A stretch of DNA of 64,000 nucleotides, taken from assembly GCA_949775045.1 (NCBI GenBank), contig OX459096.1, positions 44,238,379-44,302,378 of the forward strand, read 5' to 3'. Below are positions 1 through 9,206 of this stretch, piece after piece. A program made the position numbers and the translations under genes. The notes beneath the pieces were generated by a model. That model was not told where the DNA came from and ran no database searches. It saw only the letters and a program-made list of their open reading frames with translations. How positions within the stretch are numbered: the first letter of the stretch is position 1; each line of letters begins with the position of its first letter. Source of the stretch: Metridium senile (taxonomy: Eukaryota > Cnidaria > Anthozoa > Actiniaria > Metridiidae).

Positions 1-2
1 TG

Positions 3-212
3 CGACGGAAATATGCCATCAGGAAATGCGCCCAGGTCGCCCGTGTGCAAGGATTCGCAGCGTTTGCCATAGAGAATGGTGGCCATTGTTTAGGAGGGAA
101 GAATGTACTACAGACATATTCAATGTACGGTCCTTCCAGGGGCTGTAAAACAAATGGTAGAGGTGGACCATGGAGCATGGAAGTGTACAAATTCACCGGT
201 ACATATGCGTAA
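3..212 (+). CDS. C-terminal exon of a gene with a WSC-like cysteine-rich module (partial)
   Basis: An open frame enters from the left edge and stops with TAA at 210-212. It encodes about 69 residues with the pattern CAQVA..GF..FA..NGG.C....TY..YGPS..C...G.GGPW...VY. That is the hallmark of a small extracellular cysteine-rich module, WSC-like in appearance, which I know from many cnidarian and other invertebrate secreted or surface proteins. The three cysteines, the YGPS turn and the GGPW motif are all visible. The upstream part of the gene, including any signal peptide and further domains, lies outside the window, so the complete architecture and function cannot be stated. The stop follows the module directly, so this is the protein's C terminus. 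A short (ATA)n run follows in the presumed 3' UTR. Confidence 0.6.
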   Translation, partial: RRKYAIRKCAQVARVQGFAAFAIENGGHCLGGKNVLQTYSMYGPSRGCKTNGRGGPWSMEVYKFTGTYA

Positions 213-1692
213 CATTTTTTATAATAATAATAATAATAATAATAGCTTTATTAGACCAAACTTGAGAAAGAAATATACGAAAGGTTTACAGATAATAAAT
301 GGGTGTATAGGAAAGTACTGTCTAAAAGTTAATCAGGCGTAAAAAAATTTACTCATTAAGAAATCTTAGTTTTGGCACGCGGTATAAAGCTGTCTTTATG
401 CCTCTCTGTTAATTCATGAAATTGGGGTAGTGTGTGCATGCAACTTCTTCTCAGGTTGTACCGCTTATCATATTAATGTTATATGTATTGTAATTAGCCT
501 CCTCCGCAGGCAACTGTTTTTTACTTTTGGGCTTCCTTTTTTGAGAAGCGAGCCGAAGAGAGACTGGGACTGGGAGCGAAAAAAAATGAGGGGTGAGGGG
601 GTGAGGAGGGAAGAGGGGAGAAAAGGAGTTCCTCTTCCGTTCCTCCCTCACTCTCGGCCCCATTCTTCCTTCTCTCGGAAATCCCACAGGAAACCCACAG
701 GAGAAATGTTGTAATGTAAATGAGTGTTTATGTAAACCTCTGTTTTAGCTCAGGTTTTCGTTTGTTCACACTTGTTTGAACTCTAACTGGCCTCCGTTTT
801 CAAAAACCACCACTCTAAACCTCCGTTTTCATAGGAATGCTGTTTTTTGTTCTCAATCGTATTAGTTTGGACGGAATGCCTTACCGTTGGGTTTTCAAAT
901 TTATTCAGCATTGTGTGGACTGGGCCATAGTGCACATTATATATTTTGTACAAATTCTTATTTGTGGGTTTCTGTAATGCAAGCATTTTAATATTGTTAT
1001 TCCTATTCATCTTGTAGCAACATCAATAAATCCCAAGAACAGACGAAGAGGGGACATTTTACGAGCAATTGACCCTAACGACGTCAAGAATATTTTTTAC
1101 AAAGGCAAATGAGACTACTCAGGAAATACATATAGATTAATAATTAAAAAGAATTAAAAAGTTGAAATTATAAACTTAATGGGAATATGGTGGTCCGTTT
1201 CTCGTTACTATTGTTTGATGCTGACTACCCTCTTGTATATGGATAAATCCTGTTGTTTTCACGTAAATACGAGGTTAGTCAGACACAATATATTGATTTA
1301 ATGCATTGTATAGTTTATTTAAAGAATATCGTCCGAGACGAAGAACTGTCCAGTCTCCCTCAGTATGTAAAACACAGGAAGCCAGCAACCAAAAGAATGT
1401 AATTTCTTTAAAAGAAACAAGTGACGTTACTATAGAAGCAACGTTTGTAATTAATTATCTATGAAGTCAAATGTCTTCAAATTAATGTTATTATAGCAAA
1501 TTAAATAACTTGTTTGTTTATTTTATGTTATATGGTTGTGTTCTGGGCCTTGTTCATACGCCGCATCTAACGTAATAATCGTCAGTGCCAGTCCCTTTCA
1601 AATGGGCTTCCGGTATCTTTTATGTGTTTTGTTTATCCCTGAGAAACCTGAGAACACCCCCGTCATAAAACCTAGTATGGAGTTTTAAGCCT
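213..1692. other. Intergenic stretch, no clear gene
   Basis: AT-rich DNA with a short (AAT)n run near 220-242, a purine-rich patch at about 540-680, and only short chance frames. One possible terminal exon at 1018-1112 is listed separately. The last part (about 1560-1692) adjoins the truncated 5' side of the LINE and may contain decayed endonuclease-domain sequence, which I could not recognise. Confidence 0.5.
1018..1112 (+). CDS. Possible terminal coding exon, unidentified
   Basis: A pyrimidine-rich tract ending in TTGTAG at 1012-1017 could be a 3' splice site. In one frame the next 95 bases read through basic residues followed by GDILRAIDPNDVKNIFYKGK and a TGA stop. Composition and acceptor are protein-like, but it is short, unidentified and has no partner exon that I can place. 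It could belong to the gene on the left. Treat as a weak suggestion. Confidence 0.2.
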
Positions 1693-3855
1693 GTGCGAAT
1701 CCAAGTTAACCATCGTAAACTCCGGGACATTGATCTGAAACTGCATTGTAAAGATATAAAGGTAGCTTTCTCTTGTGAACGGCTGGTTAACCTTTCTGAT
1801 CAAGTCGACTATTACAACACCACGTTACAGCATCTCCTGGACAAGCATGCCCCTCAACGCCTTCGATCTGTCACCCTACGACCTCACGCGCCCTGGTTCA
1901 ATGAGGAAATAAAACTCGCAAAGCAGGATAGACGTCGCTGTGAACGAAAGTGGAAGAACTCAGGTCTTGAGATACACAAGCAAATTTTTAAAGAACGTTG
2001 TACTGCGTATACTAATCTTATCAACCAGGCCAAGAAGAACTACCACATTGATAAATTATCATCCTGCGACCAAAAAACACTATTTCGCGAGGTAGACAAA
2101 CTCACCTACAGACACAAGCCTGCAGTACTACCATCGACTGTCTGCCATAATGAATTGCCTGCTGCTTTCTCCAATTACTTCAAAACCAAAGTAGACCACC
2201 TTGCAGCAACATGTTCTAATGTCACTGCTACTATTAAGTTATCTGTGGAACTGGCCGATATCTCCTGTACTACATCACTGTCTCAATTTAAGTCAGTGTC
2301 AGCATCTCAAGTGGAATCCATCATCAAAAAGTCACCAACTAAATCATGTTCACTAGATCCATTGCCTACAGTGATTCTAAAGAAATGTTTAGATGTTATA
2401 CTCAATCCAATTGTGATCAACACTTCTTTGTCAACTGGTGAATTTCCATCTGCTTTTAAAATCAGCTGTGTCAAGCCCATCATTAAGAAACCTAAACTAG
2501 ATCAAGAGCTACTAGAAAACTACAGACCAATATCTAATCTACAGTTTTTATCAAAAGTACTTGAAAGGACTGTTGCCTATCAACTACATGACTACTTATC
2601 CACTAACAACCTCTACCCAAGACTGCAGTCAGCCTATCGGAAGAACCATAGCACTGAGACTGCTCTTCTCAAAGTGCAAAACGATCTACTTGTTGCTATT
2701 GATAATGGATACGAAGCTGTACTTGTGTTGCTCGATTTCTCTGCAGCTTTTGACTTGATTGATCACAAAATCTTGTTCAGTAGGCTTAAAAAGCGATTTG
2801 GTCTTTGTGACACTGCATTGGCGTGGATTGTTTCATATTTATCTCACCGTAAACAGTTTATCAAGGTTGGCAACATCATTTCAAATGAAGAGCCTATTAT
2901 TCATGGAGTCCCTCAAGGTTCGGTCCTTGGACCTCTATTGTTCATATTGTACACCTCAGAAATTGAAGATATTTTCAGTGCTCACTCGATTGATGCCATG
3001 ACCTACGCTGACGACACGCAGTTTTACATCGCACTTAAGGACTCAAACCGAACAAAATCTATACATAAACTTCAATCCTGTATCAACGATATCAGATCAT
3101 GGTCGACTATGAACAAACTAGTTCTCAACGATGGAAAAACAGAAATTGTTCATATCATTTCAAATTTTGCCAGACAGGCTCCGACATCACCACCTGACAT
3201 TTGTTGTGGCAATACAGTGATCGTACCTAAATCAGAAGCTCGCACTCTTGGACTCACGATAGATGAAAATTTACTACTAAAGTCGCATGTTAACAACATC
3301 TGCAGATCTGCATTTTGTGCTTTGTCAGACATCGGAAAGATCCGCAAGTTCCTCGACCTGAAAACATCTGCAGCACTTGTGAACGCTCTTGTCATATCCC
3401 GTCTCGACCATTGCAATTCCCTACTGGCAGGTCTTCCTCAGTATGAACTCGAAAAGCTCCAGAAGGTTTTCAACACTGCTGCACGTATAGTCACAAGGAC
3501 TCGTCCCGATCAAAGTATAACACATGTCCTTAAATCACTTCATTGGCTGCCCATAGAGGCACGAATACAATTCAAACTCCTTGTTACGGTATTTAAAGGC
3601 CTAAACACCAGTGAAACTCCAGTTTATATCAAGAACATGTTAAAACCACTTTGTACTACCAGAACTTTAAGATCTTCTACAAAAAACCTCCTGACAATTC
3701 CGCGATCGAGAACAAAAACATATGGAGACAGAGCCTTTTCAGTCATAGGCCCAACACTATGGAATAAACTACCAGACTATCTAAGGCATGAAAAAACATT
3801 AACTTCTTTTAAATCAAAATTGAAAACATTTCTTTTCAAACACTTTTATGATTAG
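1693..3855 (+). CDS. LINE reverse transcriptase (CR1/L2 clade), N-terminally truncated
   Basis: The open frame of about 720 codons has no internal stop, but the first codon at 1693 is GTG, so this is the remnant of a longer ORF2 and not a true start. RT motifs appear in order: NYRPISNL, LQSAYRKNHSTETAL, the first catalytic aspartate block (LLDFSAAFDLIDH), GVPQGSVLGPLLF and the YADD catalytic box. The family C-terminal block follows (TRTLRSS...YGDRAFSV..P.LWNKLP). The upstream APE-type endonuclease expected in CR1/L2 proteins is absent. The RT would copy the element's own RNA at a nicked target, but this copy could not make its own nick. It has no link to neighbouring host genes. Confidence 0.85.
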   Translation: MRIQVNHRKLRDIDLKLHCKDIKVAFSCERLVNLSDQVDYYNTTLQHLLDKHAPQRLRSVTLRPHAPWFNEEIKLAKQDRRRCERKWKNSGLEIHKQIFKERCTAYTNLINQAKKNYHIDKLSSCDQKTLFREVDKLTYRHKPAVLPSTVCHNELPAAFSNYFKTKVDHLAATCSNVTATIKLSVELADISCTTSLSQFKSVSASQVESIIKKSPTKSCSLDPLPTVILKKCLDVILNPIVINTSLSTGEFPSAFKISCVKPIIKKPKLDQELLENYRPISNLQFLSKVLERTVAYQLHDYLSTNNLYPRLQSAYRKNHSTETALLKVQNDLLVAIDNGYEAVLVLLDFSAAFDLIDHKILFSRLKKRFGLCDTALAWIVSYLSHRKQFIKVGNIISNEEPIIHGVPQGSVLGPLLFILYTSEIEDIFSAHSIDAMTYADDTQFYIALKDSNRTKSIHKLQSCINDIRSWSTMNKLVLNDGKTEIVHIISNFARQAPTSPPDICCGNTVIVPKSEARTLGLTIDENLLLKSHVNNICRSAFCALSDIGKIRKFLDLKTSAALVNALVISRLDHCNSLLAGLPQYELEKLQKVFNTAARIVTRTRPDQSITHVLKSLHWLPIEARIQFKLLVTVFKGLNTSETPVYIKNMLKPLCTTRTLRSSTKNLLTIPRSRTKTYGDRAFSVIGPTLWNKLPDYLRHEKTLTSFKSKLKTFLFKHFYD

Positions 3856-4160
3856 AACGATATACACATATAACTATATATATTTTTTATTTATGCAATA
3901 ATGGAACTTACAGACATATATACACTATATTTATATTTTCATGCATTTGATGCAACCCTTTTGAACTTTATTATATTTCATCTATTTTATTTTATTTATC
4001 TGTTTTTTTTTATAATTATGATTATATTTATAACATGTACATAACCATTTTATATCATACATACACATATGTATTTTTTAAAATTTGTAAAGAGCATTGA
4101 GACTTTTGTTAAATGCGCTGTTTTAAGAATTAAATTTATTATTTATTATTATTATTGTTT
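1693..4160 (+). mobile_element. 5'-truncated CR1/L2-type non-LTR retrotransposon with intact RT ORF
   Basis: A LINE in plus orientation. The endonuclease domain is missing: the readable frame begins in the linker between endonuclease and RT. The 3' UTR is AT-rich and ends in a (TTATTATT)n tail around 4135-4156, typical of CR1/L2-type LINEs, which end in short tandem repeats and not a poly(A). The same 3' motif (GCATTGAG..TTG...AATGCGC) is seen in the related fragments at about 11310-12160 and 26000-26740. The left boundary is a guess because no target duplication could be found. An unbroken 2.1-kb frame argues for a fairly recent insertion. Confidence 0.8.
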
Positions 4161-4171
4161 ATTGTTGTTTT

Positions 4172-4376
4172 AGGGTCCTGAAGGGGGCGTCCGAATCCCA
4201 TTTCCCAGTTTATATTTGGACCAAATCCCAGTCAAAAATTCCATCAGTTTTGCTCAAGTTTTCAATCCCATTCCCATTTTCTATTGTTCTTTTATTTGTA
4301 AATCCCAGTGCATCCAATCCCATTTTCCCAGTCAAAAATAAGTCCAATCCCAGCTCTTTTACCCCTTCAGGAACCT
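4172..4376 (+). mobile_element. hAT-type MITE, copy 1
   Basis: About 205 bp bounded by AGGGTCCTGAAGGGG and its inverse. The interior is rich in the words ATCCCA, TTTCCCAG and CCAATCCCA. It is the same family as the copies at 6696, 21251 and 39598. The right end has one change (GGAACCT for GGACCCT). No clear target duplication remains here. It sits immediately after the LINE tail. Confidence 0.7.
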
Positions 4377-5062
4377 CGATCTTGTTTGCATTCCTTGCCT
4401 TATCTCGAACTAAACTAAAACAATATAATATAACACTTGCAATCGAGGCTAAGGCAATCAAGAACTCTAAACTGGATTATTCTATGATTACGACTGATCA
4501 TGTTTAAATATAAGGGTCACGACCATATTGATCTAGCGTTTACACCCATGCAAAACACAGCGGTCAAACGACTACGCATGCGAGAAAAACAAATAAAATG
4601 ATCCGGCACACAAAATACAATACAATACAATACTTTTATTGCTCATTCGTATATTTTTACAAGATTTTTATATTATATTATTAAAGATTGAAGCAAAATT
4701 TAAATAATAAATATATAAAGATAAATAGATATGTAAATATGATTACATAAATAAGGATTAATAATTTCAGTGAAAGGAAAAATATAGTATTTTACTAATT
4801 TCTATTCATAATGTGCAATCATAATGTGCAAACCTGACATTCGTACGGACTGTATTAAAAACGACTGGAGTGTACGACTTTCATCACTTTCTTCTCAAAA
4901 TATAAACAAAAATACAAAAGTATAAACTAATGGTAGCTTTAAACTTCAAGCTTATATATTAAGGAAATTTCTTATAAATCGACCTCAAACCAGTGTAGTC
5001 CGAATTTCCTAATGTTTACAATGGCAAATTTGCCACGCATGCGTAGTCTATTGACCGCTGTG
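4377..5062. other. AT-rich intergenic DNA with short (ATACA)n tract
   Basis: No gene seen. A short (ATACA)n run at about 4615-4633 followed by ATT-rich sequence could be the end of a decayed minus-strand retroelement, but no coding remnant supports this. Confidence 0.4.
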
Positions 5063-5071
5063 TTCCCATGC

Positions 5072-5335
5072 CAATCTCGTACCCAGCGCCCGCGTTACTT
5101 TTGGTTTGCGACAAAGAACGTGAGCTCTGGCATAAACCGTTTCTAGCAAAGTCCAGGATTTATTGGACTTCCGGTGTTACAGCGCATGCGTTAGCTAAAT
5201 TACGCCCGGAAAAATGCGCGTGCGCATCAGTTTGAAAATGCATGGGCCAATCAAATTCGCTCAGAAACGGTTTATGCCAGGGCTCACGTTCTTTGTCGCA
5301 GACCAAAAGTAACGTGGGCGCTGGGTACGAGGTTG
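5072..5335. mobile_element. Foldback element with 9-bp target duplication (Mutator-like MITE)
   Basis: Two arms of roughly 80 bp are near-perfect inverse copies (CAATCTCGTACCCAGCGCCC at the left end, its inverse at the right). They are flanked by TTCCCATGC at 5063-5071 and 5336-5344. A 9-bp duplication with long terminal inverted repeats is the signature of Mutator-like elements. There is no transposase, so it is non-autonomous. It lies about 220 bp upstream of the defensin-like gene start and could affect its promoter. Confidence 0.7.
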
Positions 5336-5562
5336 TTCCCATGCAAGTAAACACGCGCCTTTTTTAGAACCAAAGTGTCCCGGATGTGGTACCCAGGCTT
5401 CTTGGTGAAGTAAATATAAACAGGTACCTAGATTGTGTAACCTGTTTATGGTCATCACAGTAGTGAACAAAACCTTTGCTGTGAAAGGAAACCGGCGTTA
5501 CATCGTTATTAACCTCTAGCTTACAAAACAAATCGTTATAAGATTGATCAAGAGCAATTAAG

Positions 5563-6511
5563 ATGAACGGTCAACACTGTATTCTCACTATTGTTCTAGT
5601 CATGATCCTTCTGAAGACAATTGATGGTAGGTTGTTATTTGAACCATGCGTTTAATATTCAAAGAAACTGGTTTATTTATTCAATATAACAAATCCGAGA
5701 AATCTAGCGGATACGGATTTAAAATGTCAAGGAGATCGACTGATACTGTATTTATAACGATGAACGAGCTATGCTCTGATTGATTATCAGATGGTTGATT
5801 TTATAGCAGGGTATCATATAATAATCAAAGATCAGTTATAAAAAAAACGAGTCTAGGGCTTGTCATTCAATCACTCATGTCATCAGTTGATGCATGGATC
5901 CGAGTCAGCCAGCGTTTGTAATGGGATGTAATGAGGTATAGGTGATCACGAGAAAAAGGTGGAATTGTAGGCCCTACCCCCTCGTTTACGTTCACCCCTT
6001 ACCATCCTCCCTCTTCCACCCCTTCTCTCAAATCAGCCTCCGAAAACATCCAGCTACGGTCAGTCGGCAAGTCGCAGTCAGTCAATGATCACTGATACCA
6101 AGTAACTCTAAGTCAGTCGGTCAGCCGGTATGTTAATAAGTCAATCAACAAGTTGTTTCTTTTGTCCCTACTCTGTCAGCTTTCAATAATACCATGAATT
6201 GTAATTATTTTTCAGCTTGTCACAAGTGTGAATGTGACTCCCATGGAGCACTCTCTTCATGTCAAACCAACAAATGCACACCAAATCACGTACAAGTTAC
6301 TAATCCAAGCAAATGTGACAAAAGAGGTCAGATATGTTGTCGAATGATGTGCAGTGGAGAAGGATCAATGTGTATGCCAGACAGTAAACCATGTATGAAA
6401 GGACATACCTTAGTACTCAAGGGATCATGTAAGCAAGGCTACAAGTGCTGCCTGTTAAAGACAGAATCAATGCTGAGGAAAATAACATCGAAGTCGATCA
6501 AAAAGCAGTAA
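5563..6511 (+). CDS. Secreted cysteine-rich peptide with two beta-defensin-like six-Cys motifs
   Basis: Two exons: 5563-5626 and 6216-6511, joined in phase 1, giving 119 residues. Exon 1 starts at an ATG and encodes a typical signal peptide with hydrophobic core ILTIVLVMILL. The donor is GTAGGT and the acceptor TTTTTCAG. The mature part holds two consecutive six-cysteine motifs. The first reads C-x8-C-x4-C-x12-C-x6-CC and the second C-x6-C-x6-C-x11-C-x5-CC. This order, ending in adjacent cysteines, is that of beta-defensins and related antimicrobial or venom peptides (family knowledge). Two extra cysteines precede the first motif, and a basic C-terminal tail (KSIKKQ) follows. The likely role is secreted host defence, or less likely a toxin-like peptide. 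Activity is inference from cysteine spacing; a protease-inhibitor-like fold is an alternative. Confidence 0.65.
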
Positions 6512-6695
6512 ACAACTACGACTAAGATGTATGCCACCCTAACTAAAAACATTTGAGGTCCTTTGGAAATATCAAGTACTTTTCTAAGCAGCTATGTGAA
6601 AGGTCTTTGAAACGCCTAGTCAGTTTGGTTCTAGCAAATGCATGAATTGCTTCCTCACCATTTTCCTTTCATATTAGGAAAGTCAACATTACCAG

Positions 6696-6889
6696 AGGGT
6701 CCTGAAGGGGTAAAATGGGAGCTGGGATTGGCCTTTTTTGACAAGAACAATAGAAAATGGGATTGGGATTGAAAGCTTGAGCCAAACTGATGATTATGTG
6801 ATTTTACTGTTGGGATTATGTGATTTTTTACTGGGATTTGTTCCAAATATAAACTGGGAAATGGGATTCGGACCCCCCTTCAGGACCCT
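6696..6889 (-). mobile_element. hAT-type MITE, copy 2 (inverted)
   Basis: Same family as at 4172, in opposite orientation, about 194 bp. The flanks ATTACCAG and CTTACCAC share six of eight bases, consistent with an aged 8-bp target duplication. It lies just after the probable 3' UTR of the defensin-like gene. Confidence 0.75.
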
Positions 6890-7089
6890 CTTACCACACT
6901 AGTACTATGGAATAGTATATATAATGCAAAAAATGCAACGCGAGATATGAAATGCTCAGACGACAATGAAAACGGAAATACGTTTTTTGATAAATATGAG
7001 TAACATAAATCGCCGTTTTCAACGAAAAATTGTCTCCAAATACACAAATAATAACAATGAATCACTGTTTTACGTCGAATATCCGCCTA

Positions 7090-7425
7090 GCCATGCGCCA
7101 TACATTGGCTAGAATCTATCACACGCGCATATTACATTGGCTAGAATCTACCACACGCGCATATTACATTGGCTAGTGTAACAGTATCTAGTTCTTATTA
7201 TTGTTATTGTCACGCATGTCAATTTCCTGATTATGAAATGTACAACTGATCACGTGCAGTGATTTCCCGGCCCACGTGCGATCTATGTATTGTGCAATAA
7301 ATCACTTGAGCTTCGCATGAGTTGAGCCTACGTTTACTTTTACAGCTAGAATCTACCACACGCGCATATTACATTGGCTAGAATCTACCACACGCGCATA
7401 TTACATTGGCTAGAATCTCCCTCCT
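7090..7425. repeat. Tandem ~35-bp repeat split by a solo LTR
   Basis: Units containing ACATTGGCTAGAATCTACC and ACACGCGCATATT are repeated two to three times on each side of an inserted solo LTR (7177-7344). Single copies of the same unit occur at about 21078-21100 and 28092-28121, at the left flanks of the other duplicated blocks. The expansion is therefore specific to block A. Confidence 0.7.
7177..7344 (+). mobile_element. Solo LTR (168 bp) with 5-bp target duplication
   Basis: It begins TGTAACAG and ends TTTTACA, so it has the TG...CA termini of LTRs. It is flanked by GCTAG at 7172-7176 and 7345-7349. An AATAAA polyadenylation signal lies at about 7294. Internal retroviral-type coding sequence is absent, so this is a solo LTR left by recombination, or a very small non-autonomous element. 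The 5-bp duplication fits Ty3/gypsy-type or BEL elements. Confidence 0.65.
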
Positions 7426-7687
7426 GAACATTATCAAAGGGGGGTGGGGAGTAGTAGAATTTCAGCAGTACTAAAATGATTTTATCACGGACGTGCCAAC
7501 ACTTCTGTCAAACATTGTAGCTGTCAACTTGGGGCTACGGATCCTTTAAAATATCTCTCTCTATTGCTTTACTGATAAAGAAACTTCAGCGTTATCAGGC
7601 AGCTAACTAAAAAAACAATCGAACACCCATTTCCATTAGAACAGGCAATTAGGCATCATTAATTTACAATCTTTTTTTTTATAAATG

Positions 7688-7865
7688 TATAAAAGCGACT
7701 TTAAATAAAGGTTATAAGTAATTAGGGTCATATGTAATTATCATATAATAATTCTTTAAATTATAAAGAAAGTTATCAAGTCAAAAGAAAATTATGAATA
7801 ATTACTTCAACAATGAAGTCTCAACCAGACATCACGCGGCGTTGCTACGGAAACTGCTGACGTCA
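7688..7865 (+). promoter_or_regulatory. Putative cGLR-A promoter: TATA box and CRE/ATF site
   Basis: TATAAAAG at 7688-7695 and a perfect palindromic TGACGTCA at 7858-7865 are both conserved at the same relative positions in blocks B and C. A donor-like AAAG|GTAAAT near 7976 could end a 5' UTR exon, which would be spliced to the acceptor just before the coding exon. TGACGTCA is the consensus for CREB/ATF/bZIP factors. Promoter activity is inferred from conservation among young duplicates, which is weak evidence by itself. Confidence 0.45.
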
Positions 7866-8422
7866 TTTCCACGAATCGGGGAATTTTTATTTTCTTTTAT
7901 GTCTCGACTCAAGACTCTCTTATCATCGTTTGATATATTTTATTCAGGATAAAGGTTATCGAAGCTCTAAATTAAAGGTAAATTTATTAGCAATTTCGTA
8001 CATTGATATTTTGTATTATCAATCGAGTTGACTTGATTCATGTCGATCTTGAATAAAGTGCAAATTGTCATGGGATTTGATTGAGCTAAATTCCACAATC
8101 ACTTAACACCTTTTCTATATAAAGGTCAACTCTTTCGACGATATATTATTGTGAATGTATGTGGTTTATGTCCTTGTAGTTCTTGCAATGTTTAAGCTTG
8201 ATCCGACACTTGTAGTAATAGACTTCAGACATGAAATTACGTCATGAATGCTTCGAAGTCTTCGATGCTTCCTCGTTGGATCGATCGATCAAATCAACAC
8301 AGTTACTCATAACCACATTCAACTATCAAAGCTTTTTAAAAAAAGCTTTAAATGGCGATAGATATAATGGTACAAAACATAAGCCAAAGTATTAAAATGT
8401 ACAAATATTAAACTTATATTAC

Positions 8423-8841
8423 CACAGGTAGCCCAAGCTCACTGTTAGTGTTGATTTACTAAAGGATATATGGGTACTTTTGAACCTTCGATTTTTTGCC
8501 TTAAAATTTAATAAAATTCAATAAAACTCTTACAGTGTCTTCTTGTTGATCTCTTTAATCCTCTGAGTTAATTTCAGCCTATTTCGTTTAGAATAAATTA
8601 CCTTCTCCCTGCTTTACATAAAAAAATATATAAATCTCCTTTCTTATGTAAAGCAGGGAGAAGGTAATTTATTCTAAACGAAATAGGCTGAAATTAATCA
8701 GAGGATTAAAGCGATCAACAAGAAGACACTGTAAGAGTTTTATATAATTTTATTAAATTTTAAGGCAAAAAATCGAAGGTTCAAAAGTACCCATATAGCC
8801 ATTAGTAAATCAACACTAACAGTGAGCTTGGGCTATCTGTG
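8423..8841. mobile_element. Large foldback element in the 5' intron of cGLR-A, 7-bp target duplication
   Basis: A 419-bp near-palindrome: two arms of about 200 bp separated by only about 20 bp. The ends are CACAGGTAGCCCAAGC and its inverse, flanked by ATATTAC at 8416-8422 and 8842-8848. Block C has a single ATATTAC at 29503-29509 and no element, so it is the empty site. The same termini and a 7-bp duplication recur at 49721-50195. There is no coding capacity. The duplication length fits P-type (7-8 bp) or, less well, hAT elements. Confidence 0.8.
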
Positions 8842-9139
8842 ATATTACCTATACATTTACAGTAAATGTGCACAAGAACATTGCTTGGGCTGCCTGTGTA
8901 CCCAGAGGATATAAGTCATACATTTACTGTAAATTCACACAAGAACATTGATTGGGCTATGTGTGTACCCACAGAATACATTTACAGTATATGTACAAAA
9001 AACATTGATTGATTGACTGTATTTTCAAGTACTTGGGCAACTCAGCTAATAAAGTGGCATGCTTTCCATATTTAAAAGTGAATATCAGGCTTGAAAAGCG
9101 ATTTTAAGTAATTTTATATGAATCCTTTCCTTTAAACAG
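8842..9139. other. Noncoding upstream region with repeated TTGGGCT..TGTGTACCCA words
   Basis: Between the foldback and the first coding exon, two related units of about 75 bp contain ACAAGAACATTG, TTGGGCT(GCC/ATG)TGTGTACCCA and CATTTACAGTA. They resemble the ends of the neighbouring foldback family (TTGGGCTGCCTGTG). All three blocks keep them. Confidence 0.5.
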
Positions 9140-9206
9140 TACGGAAGACATTGGTGAAAAATATGGGCAATCGGTATCCCAGCCTACCCCGTTTGATTTA
9201 AAAATA

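Noticed and set aside
430..714. Arg/Glu-rich frame and its antisense partner
   Set aside because: It arises from a purine-rich patch. No start context, splice signals or motif.
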